The notes under the pieces are model-generated. The model was not told where the DNA came from, did not search any database, and saw only the letters and a list, made by a program, of their open reading frames with translations. Position numbers and translations under genes: made by a program. From JBJHBP01 sp050485645 (GTDB lineage Bacteria > Pseudomonadota > Gammaproteobacteria > Steroidobacterales > Rariloculaceae): a DNA stretch of 43,589 nt. Shown piece by piece: positions 23,364 through 31,908 of this stretch. Numbering within the stretch: the stretch's first letter is position 1; every line of letters begins with the position of its first letter. The DNA lies in the NCBI GenBank assembly GCA_050485645.1, contig JBJHBT010000032.1, positions 1 through 43,589 of the forward strand, written 5' to 3'.

Positions 23364-24035
23364 ATGAGCGTCACGCATGATCGCAGGCAGCGATCCCGGA
23401 TCATGCTGGAGCTCTCGGTCATCACCGTGTTCACGGTGATGTACCTGACCCTGCTGCCGCAACGTCCGGCCTACGTCGATGCCGTGCTCGGACTCGTGGC
23501 CGTGACGCTGATCGCCCTGAGCACGGCGCGCAGCCGCAGATTGTGGGCCACTCGGCCGCCTGCGGTCGAAGATCGGCGTGAACGGCTGAAGGCCGCGAGC
23601 CGCTCGATGATCCTGTTCAGTATCCCGATCGCGGTGCTGTTTCTGATTGCCGGCGCCGTTATCGGCCATGCCGACGGCGGCTGGACTGGCGCCCTTGAAC
23701 GTGTCGGCAACTGGCATCTGCTGCTCGCGCTCCTGCTGTACTTCCCGTGGGGCCTTCTGCAGCAGTTCGTGTTTCAGTTCTACCTGCTCGGCCGGCTGTC
23801 GTACCTGCTGCCACCGGCGGTGGCAGTCGGCATCACGGCCGTGGCCTTCTCGGCCGTCCACTATCCGCGCTACCCGATCATGGCTGGCACGCTGATCGCC
23901 TGCGTATTCTGGTCGCTGAGCTATCGACGCCATCGCGCCCTGTTGCCGCTGGCTGCATCGCACGCGCTGCTCGGCGCAACCATGCATTACTGGGTCATGG
24001 GCCGCGACCTTCTGGCGGACTGGCTGCCGTACTGA
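23364..24035 (+). CDS. CPBP-family membrane protein with Gln-substituted motif 1
   Basis: 223 residues, about six membrane helices. It resembles the CPBP (CAAX protease and bacteriocin-processing, 'Abi') family: motif 2 is FSAVH (Phe162, His166) and motif 3 is a His in ASHALLG. Motif 1, normally EExxxR with the catalytic glutamates, reads QQFVFQ here (Gln133, Gln134, Gln138), so both glutamates and the arginine are glutamine. It may be a non-proteolytic relative or a member of a subgroup with a different mechanism. Starts 7 nt after the SDR stop, so co-transcribed with it. Confidence 0.75.
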   Translation: MSVTHDRRQRSRIMLELSVITVFTVMYLTLLPQRPAYVDAVLGLVAVTLIALSTARSRRLWATRPPAVEDRRERLKAASRSMILFSIPIAVLFLIAGAVIGHADGGWTGALERVGNWHLLLALLLYFPWGLLQQFVFQFYLLGRLSYLLPPAVAVGITAVAFSAVHYPRYPIMAGTLIACVFWSLSYRRHRALLPLAASHALLGATMHYWVMGRDLLADWLPY

Positions 24036-24147
24036 CAACCTGGTCACTGAGCCGCTTGCGTCTTACATGAGGCCGCAACGCGTTGCTTCGTTGTTGTTGA
24101 AGCTGCACGGGCTGCGCCGTGACCCATGGGCTTTGGCAGGAGGAGCC

Positions 24148-24215
24148 CCGGCCCCGCCGCCTCGGGCCGGCCGGGGGTGGCATGGCGGGCTGCCGGCGCG
24201 CCGCTGACCTATACT
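24148..24215 (+). promoter_or_regulatory. Hairpin and -10-like box upstream of ubiE
   Basis: In the 223-bp gap before ubiE, CCCCGGCC...GGCCGGGG (about 24148-24176) can form a strong GC hairpin, with no T-run, so termination is doubtful. TATACT at 24210-24215, 44 bp before the ubiE start, fits a -10 box, but no good -35 is seen 16-18 bp before it. Confidence 0.35.
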
Positions 24216-24258
24216 TGTGGGTCCGAATGTCAGCAGACGCCCAGCAGGACCTTGACGC

Positions 24259-25026
24259 ATGAATACCTCAGCACAGGAACCGGACGCCAACTACGCCGAT
24301 TTCGGCTACCAGCAGGTGCCGCGCGGCGAGAAGAAGGCGCGTGTGCGTGGTGTGTTCGACTCCGTTGCCGACCGTTACGATCTGATGAACGACGTGATGT
24401 CGTTCGGGCTGCACCGCTACTGGAAGGCGTTCACGATCGCCCGCACCGGCCTGAAGGCCGGCCAGCGGGCGCTGGATGTGGCCGCCGGCAGCGGCGACCT
24501 GAGCGCCGGGCTTGCGCGCCGCGTGGGCAGCAGCGGCAGCGTGATGGTCTCCGACGTGAACGCGGCGATGCTGGCGCGCGGGCGCGACCGGCTCACCGAC
24601 AGCGGCTTCGCCGGCAACATCCACTACGTACAGGCAGATGCCGAACAGCTGCCGTTTCCGTCAGCGGCCTTTCACTGCATCACGATCGGCTTCGGTCTGC
24701 GTAATGTCACCGACAAGAACGCCGCGCTGGCATCGATGTATCGCGTACTCAAGCCCGGTGGCCGGCTGCTGGTGCTGGAGTTTTCAAAGCCGCTGGTGCC
24801 GGCTGTCGAGCCCGTCTACGACCTTTACTCGTTCAGTATCCTGCCGCGCCTGGGTCGGCTGCTGGTCGGCGATGCCGACAGCTACCGCTACCTGGCCGAA
24901 TCCATCCGCATGCATCCGGACCAGCAGACGCTGCGCGGCATGATGGAAACGAGCGGCTTCGAACGCTGCGAGGTCTACAATCTGTGCGGTGGCATCGTCG
25001 CGCTGCATATCGGTTACCGGATCTGA
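24259..25026 (+). CDS. ubiE: Ubiquinone/menaquinone methyltransferase UbiE
   Basis: C-methyltransferase of quinone biosynthesis, SAM-dependent, cytoplasmic. 255 residues. Family landmarks: VFDSVADRYDLMNDVMSFGLHRYWK, the SAM loop LDVAAGSGDLS, the acidic VSDVNAAML, DAEQLPFPSAAFHCITIGFGLRNV and the C-terminal GGIVALHIGYRI. First gene of ubiE-ubiJ-ubiB, the standard gammaproteobacterial arrangement. ATG 24259 fits the family N-terminus. Confidence 0.97.
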   Translation: MNTSAQEPDANYADFGYQQVPRGEKKARVRGVFDSVADRYDLMNDVMSFGLHRYWKAFTIARTGLKAGQRALDVAAGSGDLSAGLARRVGSSGSVMVSDVNAAMLARGRDRLTDSGFAGNIHYVQADAEQLPFPSAAFHCITIGFGLRNVTDKNAALASMYRVLKPGGRLLVLEFSKPLVPAVEPVYDLYSFSILPRLGRLLVGDADSYRYLAESIRMHPDQQTLRGMMETSGFERCEVYNLCGGIVALHIGYRI

Positions 25027-25101
25027 CAACGCCGCGGTCCCGTATACGTCGGCCGCTGCCACACCCGCCTTCGAACACACTGACGGAACCCCTCCCGCCT
25101 T

Positions 25102-25743
25102 ATGAACCGTTTTATTCTGCAAGCCGGGGAACGCTGGCTGAACCGGCAGGTGGCCGAGTCCACCGCCGCGCAGGCCGAGCTGCGTGCGCTGGACGGACGT
25201 TCGATGGCCGTGCACGTTGAAGGCCTCGGTCTGACTCTGTGCCTGATCGCCAGCGATGGGCAGCTGTGCGTGGAGGATCGTATCGAGGGCGCTTCCGTCA
25301 CGCTGCGTGGCACGCCCGGTGCGCTGGCCACACTGCTGCGTCGTGATCGCGACCGCCCGCTGGCCGGACAGTTTCGTGAATCCGGCGCCGAGCTCACCGG
25401 CAGCATCGATGTGGCTGAACGCTTCGCGGAACTGATCCGCCTGGCGCGGCCTGATCTGGAGGAGGAACTGTCGCGTTGGGTCGGCGATATCCCGGCGCAC
25501 GAAGTGGCGAACGCCACGCGGCACGTCGCGGACTGGGCGCTGGACACCGGCCGTGCGATGGAGCGCAACACCGCCGAGTACCTGCAGGAAGAAAGCGGCA
25601 CGCTGCCGGCGTCGGCCGAAATGCGCGCCTTCGCCGAGGACGTGCAGGATCTGCGCGACGACGTGGAACGTCTGGCCGCACGCATCGATCGGCTCGTGGC
25701 GCCGGCGCGCCGCGGCGGCGGTCGAACGGGGATGGGGCGCTGA
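25102..25743 (+). CDS. ubiJ: Ubiquinone biosynthesis accessory factor UbiJ
   Basis: 213 residues. An SCP2-like lipid-binding domain (about 1-110) is followed by an acidic/basic helical tail (about 150-200, SAEMRAFAEDVQDLRDDVER) likely to form a coiled coil, as in UbiJ of E. coli. UbiJ helps the UbiK/UbiJ-linked ubiquinone metabolon bind lipophilic intermediates. Identification rests on the SCP2 pattern and the position between ubiE and ubiB. Its stop overlaps the ubiB start by one base. Confidence 0.9.
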   Translation: MNRFILQAGERWLNRQVAESTAAQAELRALDGRSMAVHVEGLGLTLCLIASDGQLCVEDRIEGASVTLRGTPGALATLLRRDRDRPLAGQFRESGAELTGSIDVAERFAELIRLARPDLEEELSRWVGDIPAHEVANATRHVADWALDTGRAMERNTAEYLQEESGTLPASAEMRAFAEDVQDLRDDVERLAARIDRLVAPARRGGGRTGMGR

Positions 25744-27395
25744 TGCGCCGTCTGCGCCTGCGCCTGCTGCTGCGCATGATCGCGATCCAGCACACGCTGG
25801 TGCGTCATGGTCTGGAGGAAATCGTCTGGCAGACTCATCTGCTTCGGCCGCTGGCATTCATCCAGTCACTGTTGCCGCGACGGCGACTGCGCCGCATGCC
25901 GCTGGGCGAGCGTCTGCGCCATGCGCTGGAGGAGCTCGGTCCGATATTCGTGAAGTTCGGCCAGGCCGTGTCGGTGCGCCGCGATCTGCTGCCGCCAGCC
26001 ATCGCCGACGAGCTGGCCAAGCTCCAGGATCAGGTTCCGCCGTTCGCGTCCGAACAGGCGCTGACCATTCTCAGGGCCGCCTATCATCGCGATCCCACCG
26101 ACGTGTTCGACGAGTTCGACCCGCTGCCGCTGGCCGCGGCGTCCATCGCGCAGGTGCATACCGCCAGGCTCCACAGTGGCGAGCGCGTTGTACTGAAACT
26201 ACTCAGGCCCAATGTGCGATCAATGATCCAGCGCGATCTGGAAGTGCTGTATGCGCTGGGGGAGCTGGCCGAGACCTACTGGCATGAAGGCAAGCGCCTG
26301 CATCCGGTGGATGTGGTGGCCGAGTTCGAGAAGACGCTGTACAACGAACTGGACCTGATGCGTGAGGCGGCGAATGCGTCGCAGCTGAAGCGCAACTTCG
26401 CCGGCTCCGACGACCTCTACGTGCCCGAAGTGTACTGGGACTATTGCCGGCCCAACGTGCTGGTGATGGAACGCATCGATGGCATCCCGGTGGGTGACAT
26501 CGAAACGCTGCGCATGCGCGGTACCAACTTCGCAAGGTTGGCCGAGATCGGTGTGAACATATTCTTCACGCAGGTGTTCAAGCACAACTTCTTTCACGCC
26601 GACATGCATCCGGGCAACATCTTCGTCGACGTCAAAAACCCGGATGAACCGCGTTATCTTGCGGTGGACTTCGGCATCGTCGGCAGCCTGAGTCCTCGCG
26701 ATCAGCACTATCTGGCGGAAAACTTCCTCGCCTTCTTCAAGCGCGACTACCGTCGCGTGGCACTGCTGCATGTGGATTCAGGCTGGGTGCCACCCGGCAC
26801 GCGCGTCGACGAACTGGAATCGGCCATCCGCGCCGTCTGCGAACCGATCTTCAACAAGCCGCTCAAGGACATCTCCTTCGGCATCGTGCTGCTGCGACTG
26901 TTCGAGACCGCGCGTGCATTCCACATGGAGGTGCAGCCGCAGCTGGTGCTGCTGCAGAAGACGCTGCTGGCCATCGAGGGTCTGGGCCGGCAGCTGTATC
27001 CTGAGCTTGATCTGTGGCGTACCGCGCAGCCGATTCTCGAACAATGGATGCGCGAGCGGCGCGATCCGCGTCGCCAGCTGCGTCGCGTGATCGAGGCGTG
27101 GCCGGAGATCAGCGAGGACATGATGCTGCTGCCGAAGATCGTGCACCGCGCGATCCGGCGTGCCGAAAACGAAGGCGCTCAGCGCGAAGCGGCGGAATCG
27201 GCGGAAATCCGTTCGGACCGTCGCCGCGGGCATTCGGAACGCCTGTTCATCGGCGCGGCGCTGCTGATCGCCGGCGTGCTGTGGACGGGGCTGGCGGCTG
27301 AGCCCGCGTGGATCGGTTGGGCCGGTGCTGGCGCCGGCCTGATCCTGATGGTCATTCCACGGCACCGTCGGGGAACAGGGTCCAGGGGCGGTTGA
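25743..27395 (+). CDS. ubiB: UbiB atypical kinase/ATPase
   Basis: 550 residues, family-typical. ABC1/ADCK-type protein-kinase-like ATPase required for ubiquinone biosynthesis. Visible features: the KxGQ motif in FVKFGQAVSVRRDLLP, the Ala-rich loop LAAASIAQVHTA, the catalytic loop FHADMHPGN and the metal-binding VDFGIVG. Two C-terminal hydrophobic segments (about 500-520 and 525-540) anchor it in the inner membrane. ATG 25743 is coupled to the ubiJ stop; an open frame extends further back inside ubiJ and is rejected. Confidence 0.95.
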   Translation: MRRLRLRLLLRMIAIQHTLVRHGLEEIVWQTHLLRPLAFIQSLLPRRRLRRMPLGERLRHALEELGPIFVKFGQAVSVRRDLLPPAIADELAKLQDQVPPFASEQALTILRAAYHRDPTDVFDEFDPLPLAAASIAQVHTARLHSGERVVLKLLRPNVRSMIQRDLEVLYALGELAETYWHEGKRLHPVDVVAEFEKTLYNELDLMREAANASQLKRNFAGSDDLYVPEVYWDYCRPNVLVMERIDGIPVGDIETLRMRGTNFARLAEIGVNIFFTQVFKHNFFHADMHPGNIFVDVKNPDEPRYLAVDFGIVGSLSPRDQHYLAENFLAFFKRDYRRVALLHVDSGWVPPGTRVDELESAIRAVCEPIFNKPLKDISFGIVLLRLFETARAFHMEVQPQLVLLQKTLLAIEGLGRQLYPELDLWRTAQPILEQWMRERRDPRRQLRRVIEAWPEISEDMMLLPKIVHRAIRRAENEGAQREAAESAEIRSDRRRGHSERLFIGAALLIAGVLWTGLAAEPAWIGWAGAGAGLILMVIPRHRRGTGSRGG

Positions 27396-27443
27396 CATGC
27401 CTTGTGTTTCGAGGTATCTAGTATACCTATAGTCACAAGGTAT
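27392..27443 (+). promoter_or_regulatory. Promoter with overlapping AGGTAT operator dyad
   Basis: TTGACA (27392-27397) and TATCTA (27415-27420) are spaced by 17 bp, close to the sigma-70 consensus. The dyad AGGTAT-N5-ATACCT (27412-27428) overlaps the -10, and a third AGGTAT half-site lies at 27438-27443. The TTGACA hexamer abuts the ubiB stop. The arrangement suggests a repressor blocking polymerase for the TonB gene, whose start is about 70 bp downstream. Confidence 0.55.
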
Positions 27444-27512
27444 GTAGCAGCCGGCCACCAGCGCCTTCCCGCAACGAGGTCGCATCGGGGTCACAACCTG
27501 GAGGGAAGCCAC

Positions 27513-28112
27513 ATGATCGCCCGCCACGCACTGGCGATATCCCTTGGAGCGACGGTCACGCTATGTCTGCTGTTCATCATGCAGGCGCTGATCGCGCACA
27601 GCGACACCAATCCAACCGAGGCATCGCCGACGCGCGTCGTTGATTTCGTGCGCGTTGAACCACCTGTTGAGACAATTCCTCCGCGACGCGATCGCCCGGA
27701 GAAACCACCCGAGCCGACGCAGCCGCCACAGCCGACGCCATCCGAGCCCGTCAGCGTCGTCAGTACGCGCGTGAACAGCGACATCACAAGGCCCGACATG
27801 AGTCACAGGTTCGGAGAAGGCATGCCCGTACTGATGGGAGACAGTGACGTTCTGCCGGTTGCACGCGCCACGCCGCTGTATCCGACACGCGCGATCCAGG
27901 CCGGCCTGGAAGGCTGGGTGTTGGTGGAATTCACCGTTACGCGCAGCGGTACCACGCGCGAGGTCATCGTCGTCGATTCCAGCAATCGGCTCTTCGAACC
28001 GGCAGCCATCGAGGCAGCCCACCGTTTCCGGTATCGGCCGCGCGTGATCGACGGCGAGCCGGTTGAAGTATCGGGCGTACGCAACCTGTTCACGTTCGAG
28101 CTGGATGACTGA
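27513..28112 (+). CDS. TonB-like energy-transducing protein
   Basis: 199 residues with the TonB plan: an N-terminal membrane segment (about 6-26, ALAISLGATVTLCLLFIMQA), a Pro-rich region (RPEKPPEPTQPPQPTPSEP) and a C-terminal TonB domain (TPLYPTRAIQAGLEGWVLVE, then FTVTRSGTTREVIVVDSS and FEPAAIEAAHRFRYRP). ATG 27513 has GGAGGGAAG upstream. No ExbB/ExbD genes and no TonB-dependent receptor are adjacent, so it may use proteins encoded elsewhere. Some TonB-domain proteins serve M56 peptidases or other envelope partners instead of receptors; the choice cannot be made here. Confidence 0.88.
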   Translation: MIARHALAISLGATVTLCLLFIMQALIAHSDTNPTEASPTRVVDFVRVEPPVETIPPRRDRPEKPPEPTQPPQPTPSEPVSVVSTRVNSDITRPDMSHRFGEGMPVLMGDSDVLPVARATPLYPTRAIQAGLEGWVLVEFTVTRSGTTREVIVVDSSNRLFEPAAIEAAHRFRYRPRVIDGEPVEVSGVRNLFTFELDD

Positions 28113-28388
28113 CGCTATCCTGAATCAGCATCAGCGCCACCAGTCTGGGCCCGACGCCAGTCACAATGGCATCGATCCGCCTTCTCAGCTGACCGGTACC
28201 GAAGTAGGATCAAGACGCAACATCCGATATCCTGCAGCCTCAACCTGATTGTTTGAGCTGTTTCCGGCCTGTTGTTCCTGTCATGGCAGCGGCCCTGGCC
28301 GGGCGTATCCTGCCCCGGCGCAGGTCCTGTGGCGAATCAGGGCACGGCGTCGAAAAATCGGCGTCGGTGCTCAGTGCCTTCGGCGCGA

Positions 28389-29063
28389 CTAACGAAGGTC
28401 AGCGACAACCCGCAATGCCGCCAGCCATTCCCGGATATCCGCAATCTCCTCCATACACACCGAATGCGGCATCGGATACTGATGCCAGTCGGGCCGGTAT
28501 CCCAGCGCCTCCAGCCGCCCGCGCGACCATGCGCCGAAGGTCAGTGCCACCACAGGGTCGTGACTGCCGTGAGCGAGAAAGACAGGAATGTCGGCGTTCG
28601 CGGCGCTGCGTTCACTCTCCAGCGAATCCGCGAGCATCAGAAACGTGGACAGGCCAATTACGCCAGCGAGGCGTTCGGGATACCGCAGCGCCACGTGCAG
28701 CGCAACGACGCCACCCTGCGAGAAGCCCGCGAGCACGATGCGGGCCGCAGGCGTACCGCCTGCGATTTCACTTGCGATCAATGCCTCGACGGCCGCACTG
28801 CTGGCGCGCAGTCCCGTTTCGTCTTCCTCGGCGCCGACTTCCAGGGCGGTGATGTCGAACCAGGCACGCATGCGCAGACCGCCGTTGATTGTCACCGGAC
28901 GTATCGGGGCATGCGGGAATACGAAACGCGTCGCGAAGGGCAGCCGCAGTTCCGGCACCAGCGGCTCGAAGTCGTGGCCGTTCGCACCCAGACCGTGCAT
29001 CCAGATCACGCACAGCTCGGGTGAATCGCCCGTGTTGACTTCCACGGTCTGCAGGGGTGTCAT
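28389..29063 (-). CDS. Carboxylesterase / phospholipase of the alpha/beta-hydrolase fold
   Basis: 224 residues, the length and pattern of the carboxylesterase/lysophospholipase family (EstB, APT-like). The N-terminal segment CVIWMHGLGANGHDFEPLV is diagnostic; the nucleophile Ser115 lies in AGFSQGGVVAL, Asp169 in HGSHDPVV and His200 in YPMPHSVC completes the triad. Cytoplasmic, hydrolyses short acyl esters or thioesters. Single gene, convergent with the TonB gene. Confidence 0.92.
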   Translation of the reverse strand: MTPLQTVEVNTGDSPELCVIWMHGLGANGHDFEPLVPELRLPFATRFVFPHAPIRPVTINGGLRMRAWFDITALEVGAEEDETGLRASSAAVEALIASEIAGGTPAARIVLAGFSQGGVVALHVALRYPERLAGVIGLSTFLMLADSLESERSAANADIPVFLAHGSHDPVVALTFGAWSRGRLEALGYRPDWHQYPMPHSVCMEEIADIREWLAALRVVADLR

Positions 29064-29175
29064 CAGGGAGTTCTCCGGGTTGATGGCGACGGTCGGTGAT
29101 CATCGCCGGGATTGCAGTCGCCGGGAACCCGGCGTCAAGGCAACGCCAGGCGCCGCGGTTGTGACGAACGCCGCC

Positions 29176-30015
29176 TCAGTCGTTCACGGCAACAAAGCGC
29201 GCCAGCGGCGCCATGCGCGCACGATTCAGAGAAAGGCTGTCATCGTCGCCGAGTGTGTAGTTGTCGGCACGTCCCAGCGCCTCGAAGAAAGCGCGTTCCT
29301 GATCGAGATCGTCACAGGCCATCATCGTTGAAGTCAGCGTGCCGATACGCAGTCGGTTGCCGGACAGCAGATCGTAGCTGCCGGAAAAGTGATTGCAGGA
29401 GCCGTTGCCGGCGGCATTGGTCTGGCTGCTGTCGAATCGCAGATACGCGCCGTCGCCGCGATCGGGGTGATCGACGGGACGTCCGTTCAGTTCCACCAGT
29501 CGCCAGCGCCGATTCTCGAGGCGCTCGTCGCTGACCGTCTTCTCGAGTCGGTAGGCGCTGGCCCGCTCTCCGGTAATTCGTTGCCCGTCGCGGTCGAGGT
29601 GAAACAGCACGTTCTCACCCACCTGGTACATCTGCGTGTTGCCCTCGTCGTCGGTCAGAGTGATCCGCGCGCCGGCATCGTCCCACACGAAACGGCCTTC
29701 GTCGGCGAATGGAGATCCGCCACGTTCCAGATATTCCACGGACCGGCGGAACCGCTCGTCCTGCGTCAGTTCCACGCGTGTGTAGATGCCCGGACAGTCG
29801 GCGCAGGGCACGATGCCCGCATACACCCCGGCCCAGTCCAGCGCATTGCGGCTGTTGTGTCCGTCGGGCGGCTGCACTGGCACCGGTACAGGTACCGGCT
29901 CGGATGTCGCGGTCCGATCGTTCGTGGCATCGGTGATCCGGGGTGCATCCGGCGTGCCGCAGGCGGTGAGCGCGATGGCCAGCAGGACGGAAGAGAGCAG
30001 ACGAACTACAGTCAC
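29176..30015 (-). CDS. Lipoprotein with NlpE-like and META domains
   Basis: 279 residues. GTG 30015 is chosen because GAGGAT lies upstream and it gives a compact lipoprotein signal (VVRLLSSVLLAIALTAC, lipid-modified Cys19). A Pro/Val linker leads to an NlpE N-terminal-like domain (DWAGVYAGIVPCADCPGIYT with the CxxC of copper-linked NlpE) and then a META/HslJ-like domain (RRWRLVELNGRPV; NGSCNHFSGSY; MMACDD). An ATG at 30036 is a possible alternative start. NlpE senses surface and copper stress in enterics; a similar role is only a guess. Divergent from argR. Confidence 0.88.
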   Translation of the reverse strand: MTVVRLLSSVLLAIALTACGTPDAPRITDATNDRTATSEPVPVPVPVQPPDGHNSRNALDWAGVYAGIVPCADCPGIYTRVELTQDERFRRSVEYLERGGSPFADEGRFVWDDAGARITLTDDEGNTQMYQVGENVLFHLDRDGQRITGERASAYRLEKTVSDERLENRRWRLVELNGRPVDHPDRGDGAYLRFDSSQTNAAGNGSCNHFSGSYDLLSGNRLRIGTLTSTMMACDDLDQERAFFEALGRADNYTLGDDDSLSLNRARMAPLARFVAVND

Positions 30016-30144
30016 GGGCCGATCCTCACTTGTCATCCACGCCGGGCGCCGCCGCGGCGGGTGCGTTGCCGGCCCCCCTCCGGGTGCGTCATCGATCTTG
30101 CCCTGCCGGCGCCGCCGCGGCAACGGCCGCGTTACACGCAGGGC

Positions 30145-30194
30145 TTGCAATCTTGCACATAACATCTATCCTATGCGCAATTTTATTCATGTGA
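30145..30194 (+). promoter_or_regulatory. argR promoter with ARG-box-like sequence
   Basis: TTGCAA (30145-30150) and TATCCT (30167-30172), 16 bp apart, form a plausible promoter, with transcription expected near 30179. Over that point lies GCGCAATTTTATTCATG (30175-30191), whose complement CATGAATAAAATTGCGC has one good ARG half-site (TGAAT) and one degenerate half-site. Autoregulation of the operon by ArgR is a reasonable inference. Confidence 0.45.
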
Positions 30195-30199
30195 TCCCC

Positions 30200-30664
30200 A
30201 TGCCCGTTGCAAGCGCCCAGCAGCAGGAGCGGCGGCGCGTTATTGCGCAGCTGATCCAGACAAAGACCATCCGCCGTCAATCCGAGCTGGTGGAAATGCT
30301 GCGTGCGCAGGGCTATCCGGCTACGCAGTCCAGCGTCAGTCGCGATCTGCGGCATCTGGGTGCGGCCAAGCTTGGCGAGGGCTACAGCCTGCCGCAGGCA
30401 GCTGTCACCGGTGAGGATGGTGCGCTGGCCAACGTGGCGGAGCTGGTTCGCGAGTTGCGCACCGCGGGGCCACACCTGCTGGTGATCACCACTGCGATCG
30501 GTGCCGCGCAGCGGGTGGCGGTGACCCTGGATAGAACGAACTGGCCGGAAATCGTCGGTACGTTGTCCGGCGATGACACGATTTTTGTTGCGACCGCGGG
30601 CGCTGCGCAGCAGCGCCGACTGCGGGCGCGTTTGCGGGAAGGTCTGGGAACCACGGTGCCATGA
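30200..30664 (+). CDS. argR: Arginine repressor-type regulator ArgR
   Basis: 154 residues from ATG 30200 (an alternative ATG lies at 30173, inside the predicted promoter). The N-terminal winged helix is visible (RRRVIAQLIQTKTIRRQSEL; GYPATQSSVSRDLRHLGAAK), followed by the C-terminal oligomerisation/arginine-binding domain (HLLVITTAIGAAQRVAVTLD; VGTLSGDDTIFVAT). ArgR represses arginine genes with arginine as corepressor. The SVSRD recognition helix is conserved. The usual second acidic residue of the ligand loop reads GDDT, as in the family. Overlaps argG by ATGA, so it is the first gene of the arg operon. Confidence 0.93.
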   Translation: MPVASAQQQERRRVIAQLIQTKTIRRQSELVEMLRAQGYPATQSSVSRDLRHLGAAKLGEGYSLPQAAVTGEDGALANVAELVRELRTAGPHLLVITTAIGAAQRVAVTLDRTNWPEIVGTLSGDDTIFVATAGAAQQRRLRARLREGLGTTVP

Positions 30665-31908
30665 GCGATACAAACGTCTCTGAAATTGAAAACCTGAAAG
30701 GCGATGCGAACAGTCCCATCGTGCTGGCGTATTCCGGCGGTCTGGATACGTCGTTCTGCGTGCCCTGGCTGAAGGAAACGTACAACCGCCCGGTGGTCAC
30801 GGTGACGGTAAACACCGGCGGGCTTGACGCTTCAGCTGAAGCGCATCTGGATGCGCACGCCCGCAATCTTGGCGCGATCGATCACCGCCTGGTGGAGGCG
30901 CGCGGCGAGTTCTTCGATCAGGTGCTGAAGTATCTGATCATGGGCAATGTGCGTCGCGGCGCGCTGTATCCGCTGTGCGTGGGCGCCGAGCGCGGCGTGC
31001 AGGCGAGGCATCTGGCCACGACAGCGCGCGCCATGGGTGCGTCCGTTGTTGCGCACGGCTGCACCGCGGCCGGCAACGACCAGGTGCGCTTCGAGGTCAT
31101 TCTCAAGGCGCTGGCGCCCGACCTCACCGTGCTCGCCCCGGTGCGCGACCATGCCTGGCCGCGTGCCGAACAGGTGGCCTTCCTCGAACAGCGCGGTCTG
31201 CCGGTGCCATCGCGCGGCTCCGCCTACTCCATCAACCGCGGGCTGTGGGGCGTCACCATCGGTGGCACCGAAACGCTGGACTCGCGCGACACCATCCCCG
31301 AGTCCGCCTGGGTGCTGAGCGGCGGTGCGTTCGAAGCCAACCGCGCGGCGCGCGAACTGCGCATCGGTTTCGAGCGCGGCATGCCGGTGAGTCTGGACGG
31401 CGAGCAGCTGGATCCGGTGTCGCTGATCGAACGCGTCGAGCAGATCGGCGCCGACCATGCGATCGGTCGCGGTATTCATCTGGGCGACACGATTCTCGGC
31501 ACCAAGGGACGCGTCGCGTTCGAGGCGCCGGCCGCCGAACTGCTCCTGAACGCGCATCGCGAGCTGGAAAAACTCACGCTGACGCAACTGCAGATGCGCA
31601 TCAAGGATCAGCTCGGCAACACCTACGGCGACTTCGTGCACGAAGGCAAGGTGCTTGATCCGGTGTGCCGCGATATCGAAGCGCTGCTCGAATCCTCGCA
31701 GGCCAGAGTCACCGGCGAGGTGCGTCTGTTGCTGCGTCCGGGCAATGCGTTCGTGGTCGGCGTCACATCGCCGCACTCCCTGATGGCCGCCAGCCGCGGT
31801 CAGTATGGCGAAGCCGCTGGTGAATGGACGCCGAGTGATGCCGTCGGCTTTTCCAGAATTCTTTCACTGCCTGGCATGCTGCATACGCGCGCCGGAGGAC
31901 ATCACTGA
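30661..31908 (+). CDS. argG: Argininosuccinate synthase ArgG
   Basis: ATP-dependent ligation of citrulline and aspartate. 415 residues. The PP-loop SGGLDTS (25-31) follows IVLAYSGGLD; further conserved parts are HGCTAAGNDQVRFE, SINRGLWGVTIGG and KGRVAFEAPAAELLL. A 15-residue N-terminal extension precedes the first strand. It starts inside the end of argR (ATGA) and its last base is the first base of the next start codon, so translation is continuous through the operon. Confidence 0.95.
   Translation: MSDTNVSEIENLKGDANSPIVLAYSGGLDTSFCVPWLKETYNRPVVTVTVNTGGLDASAEAHLDAHARNLGAIDHRLVEARGEFFDQVLKYLIMGNVRRGALYPLCVGAERGVQARHLATTARAMGASVVAHGCTAAGNDQVRFEVILKALAPDLTVLAPVRDHAWPRAEQVAFLEQRGLPVPSRGSAYSINRGLWGVTIGGTETLDSRDTIPESAWVLSGGAFEANRAARELRIGFERGMPVSLDGEQLDPVSLIERVEQIGADHAIGRGIHLGDTILGTKGRVAFEAPAAELLLNAHRELEKLTLTQLQMRIKDQLGNTYGDFVHEGKVLDPVCRDIEALLESSQARVTGEVRLLLRPGNAFVVGVTSPHSLMAASRGQYGEAAGEWTPSDAVGFSRILSLPGMLHTRAGGHH

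Noticed and set aside
22430..23434. 334-residue leftward frame opposite the SDR
   Set aside because: Arg/Ala/His-rich shadow with no ribosome site; the SDR has clear motifs.
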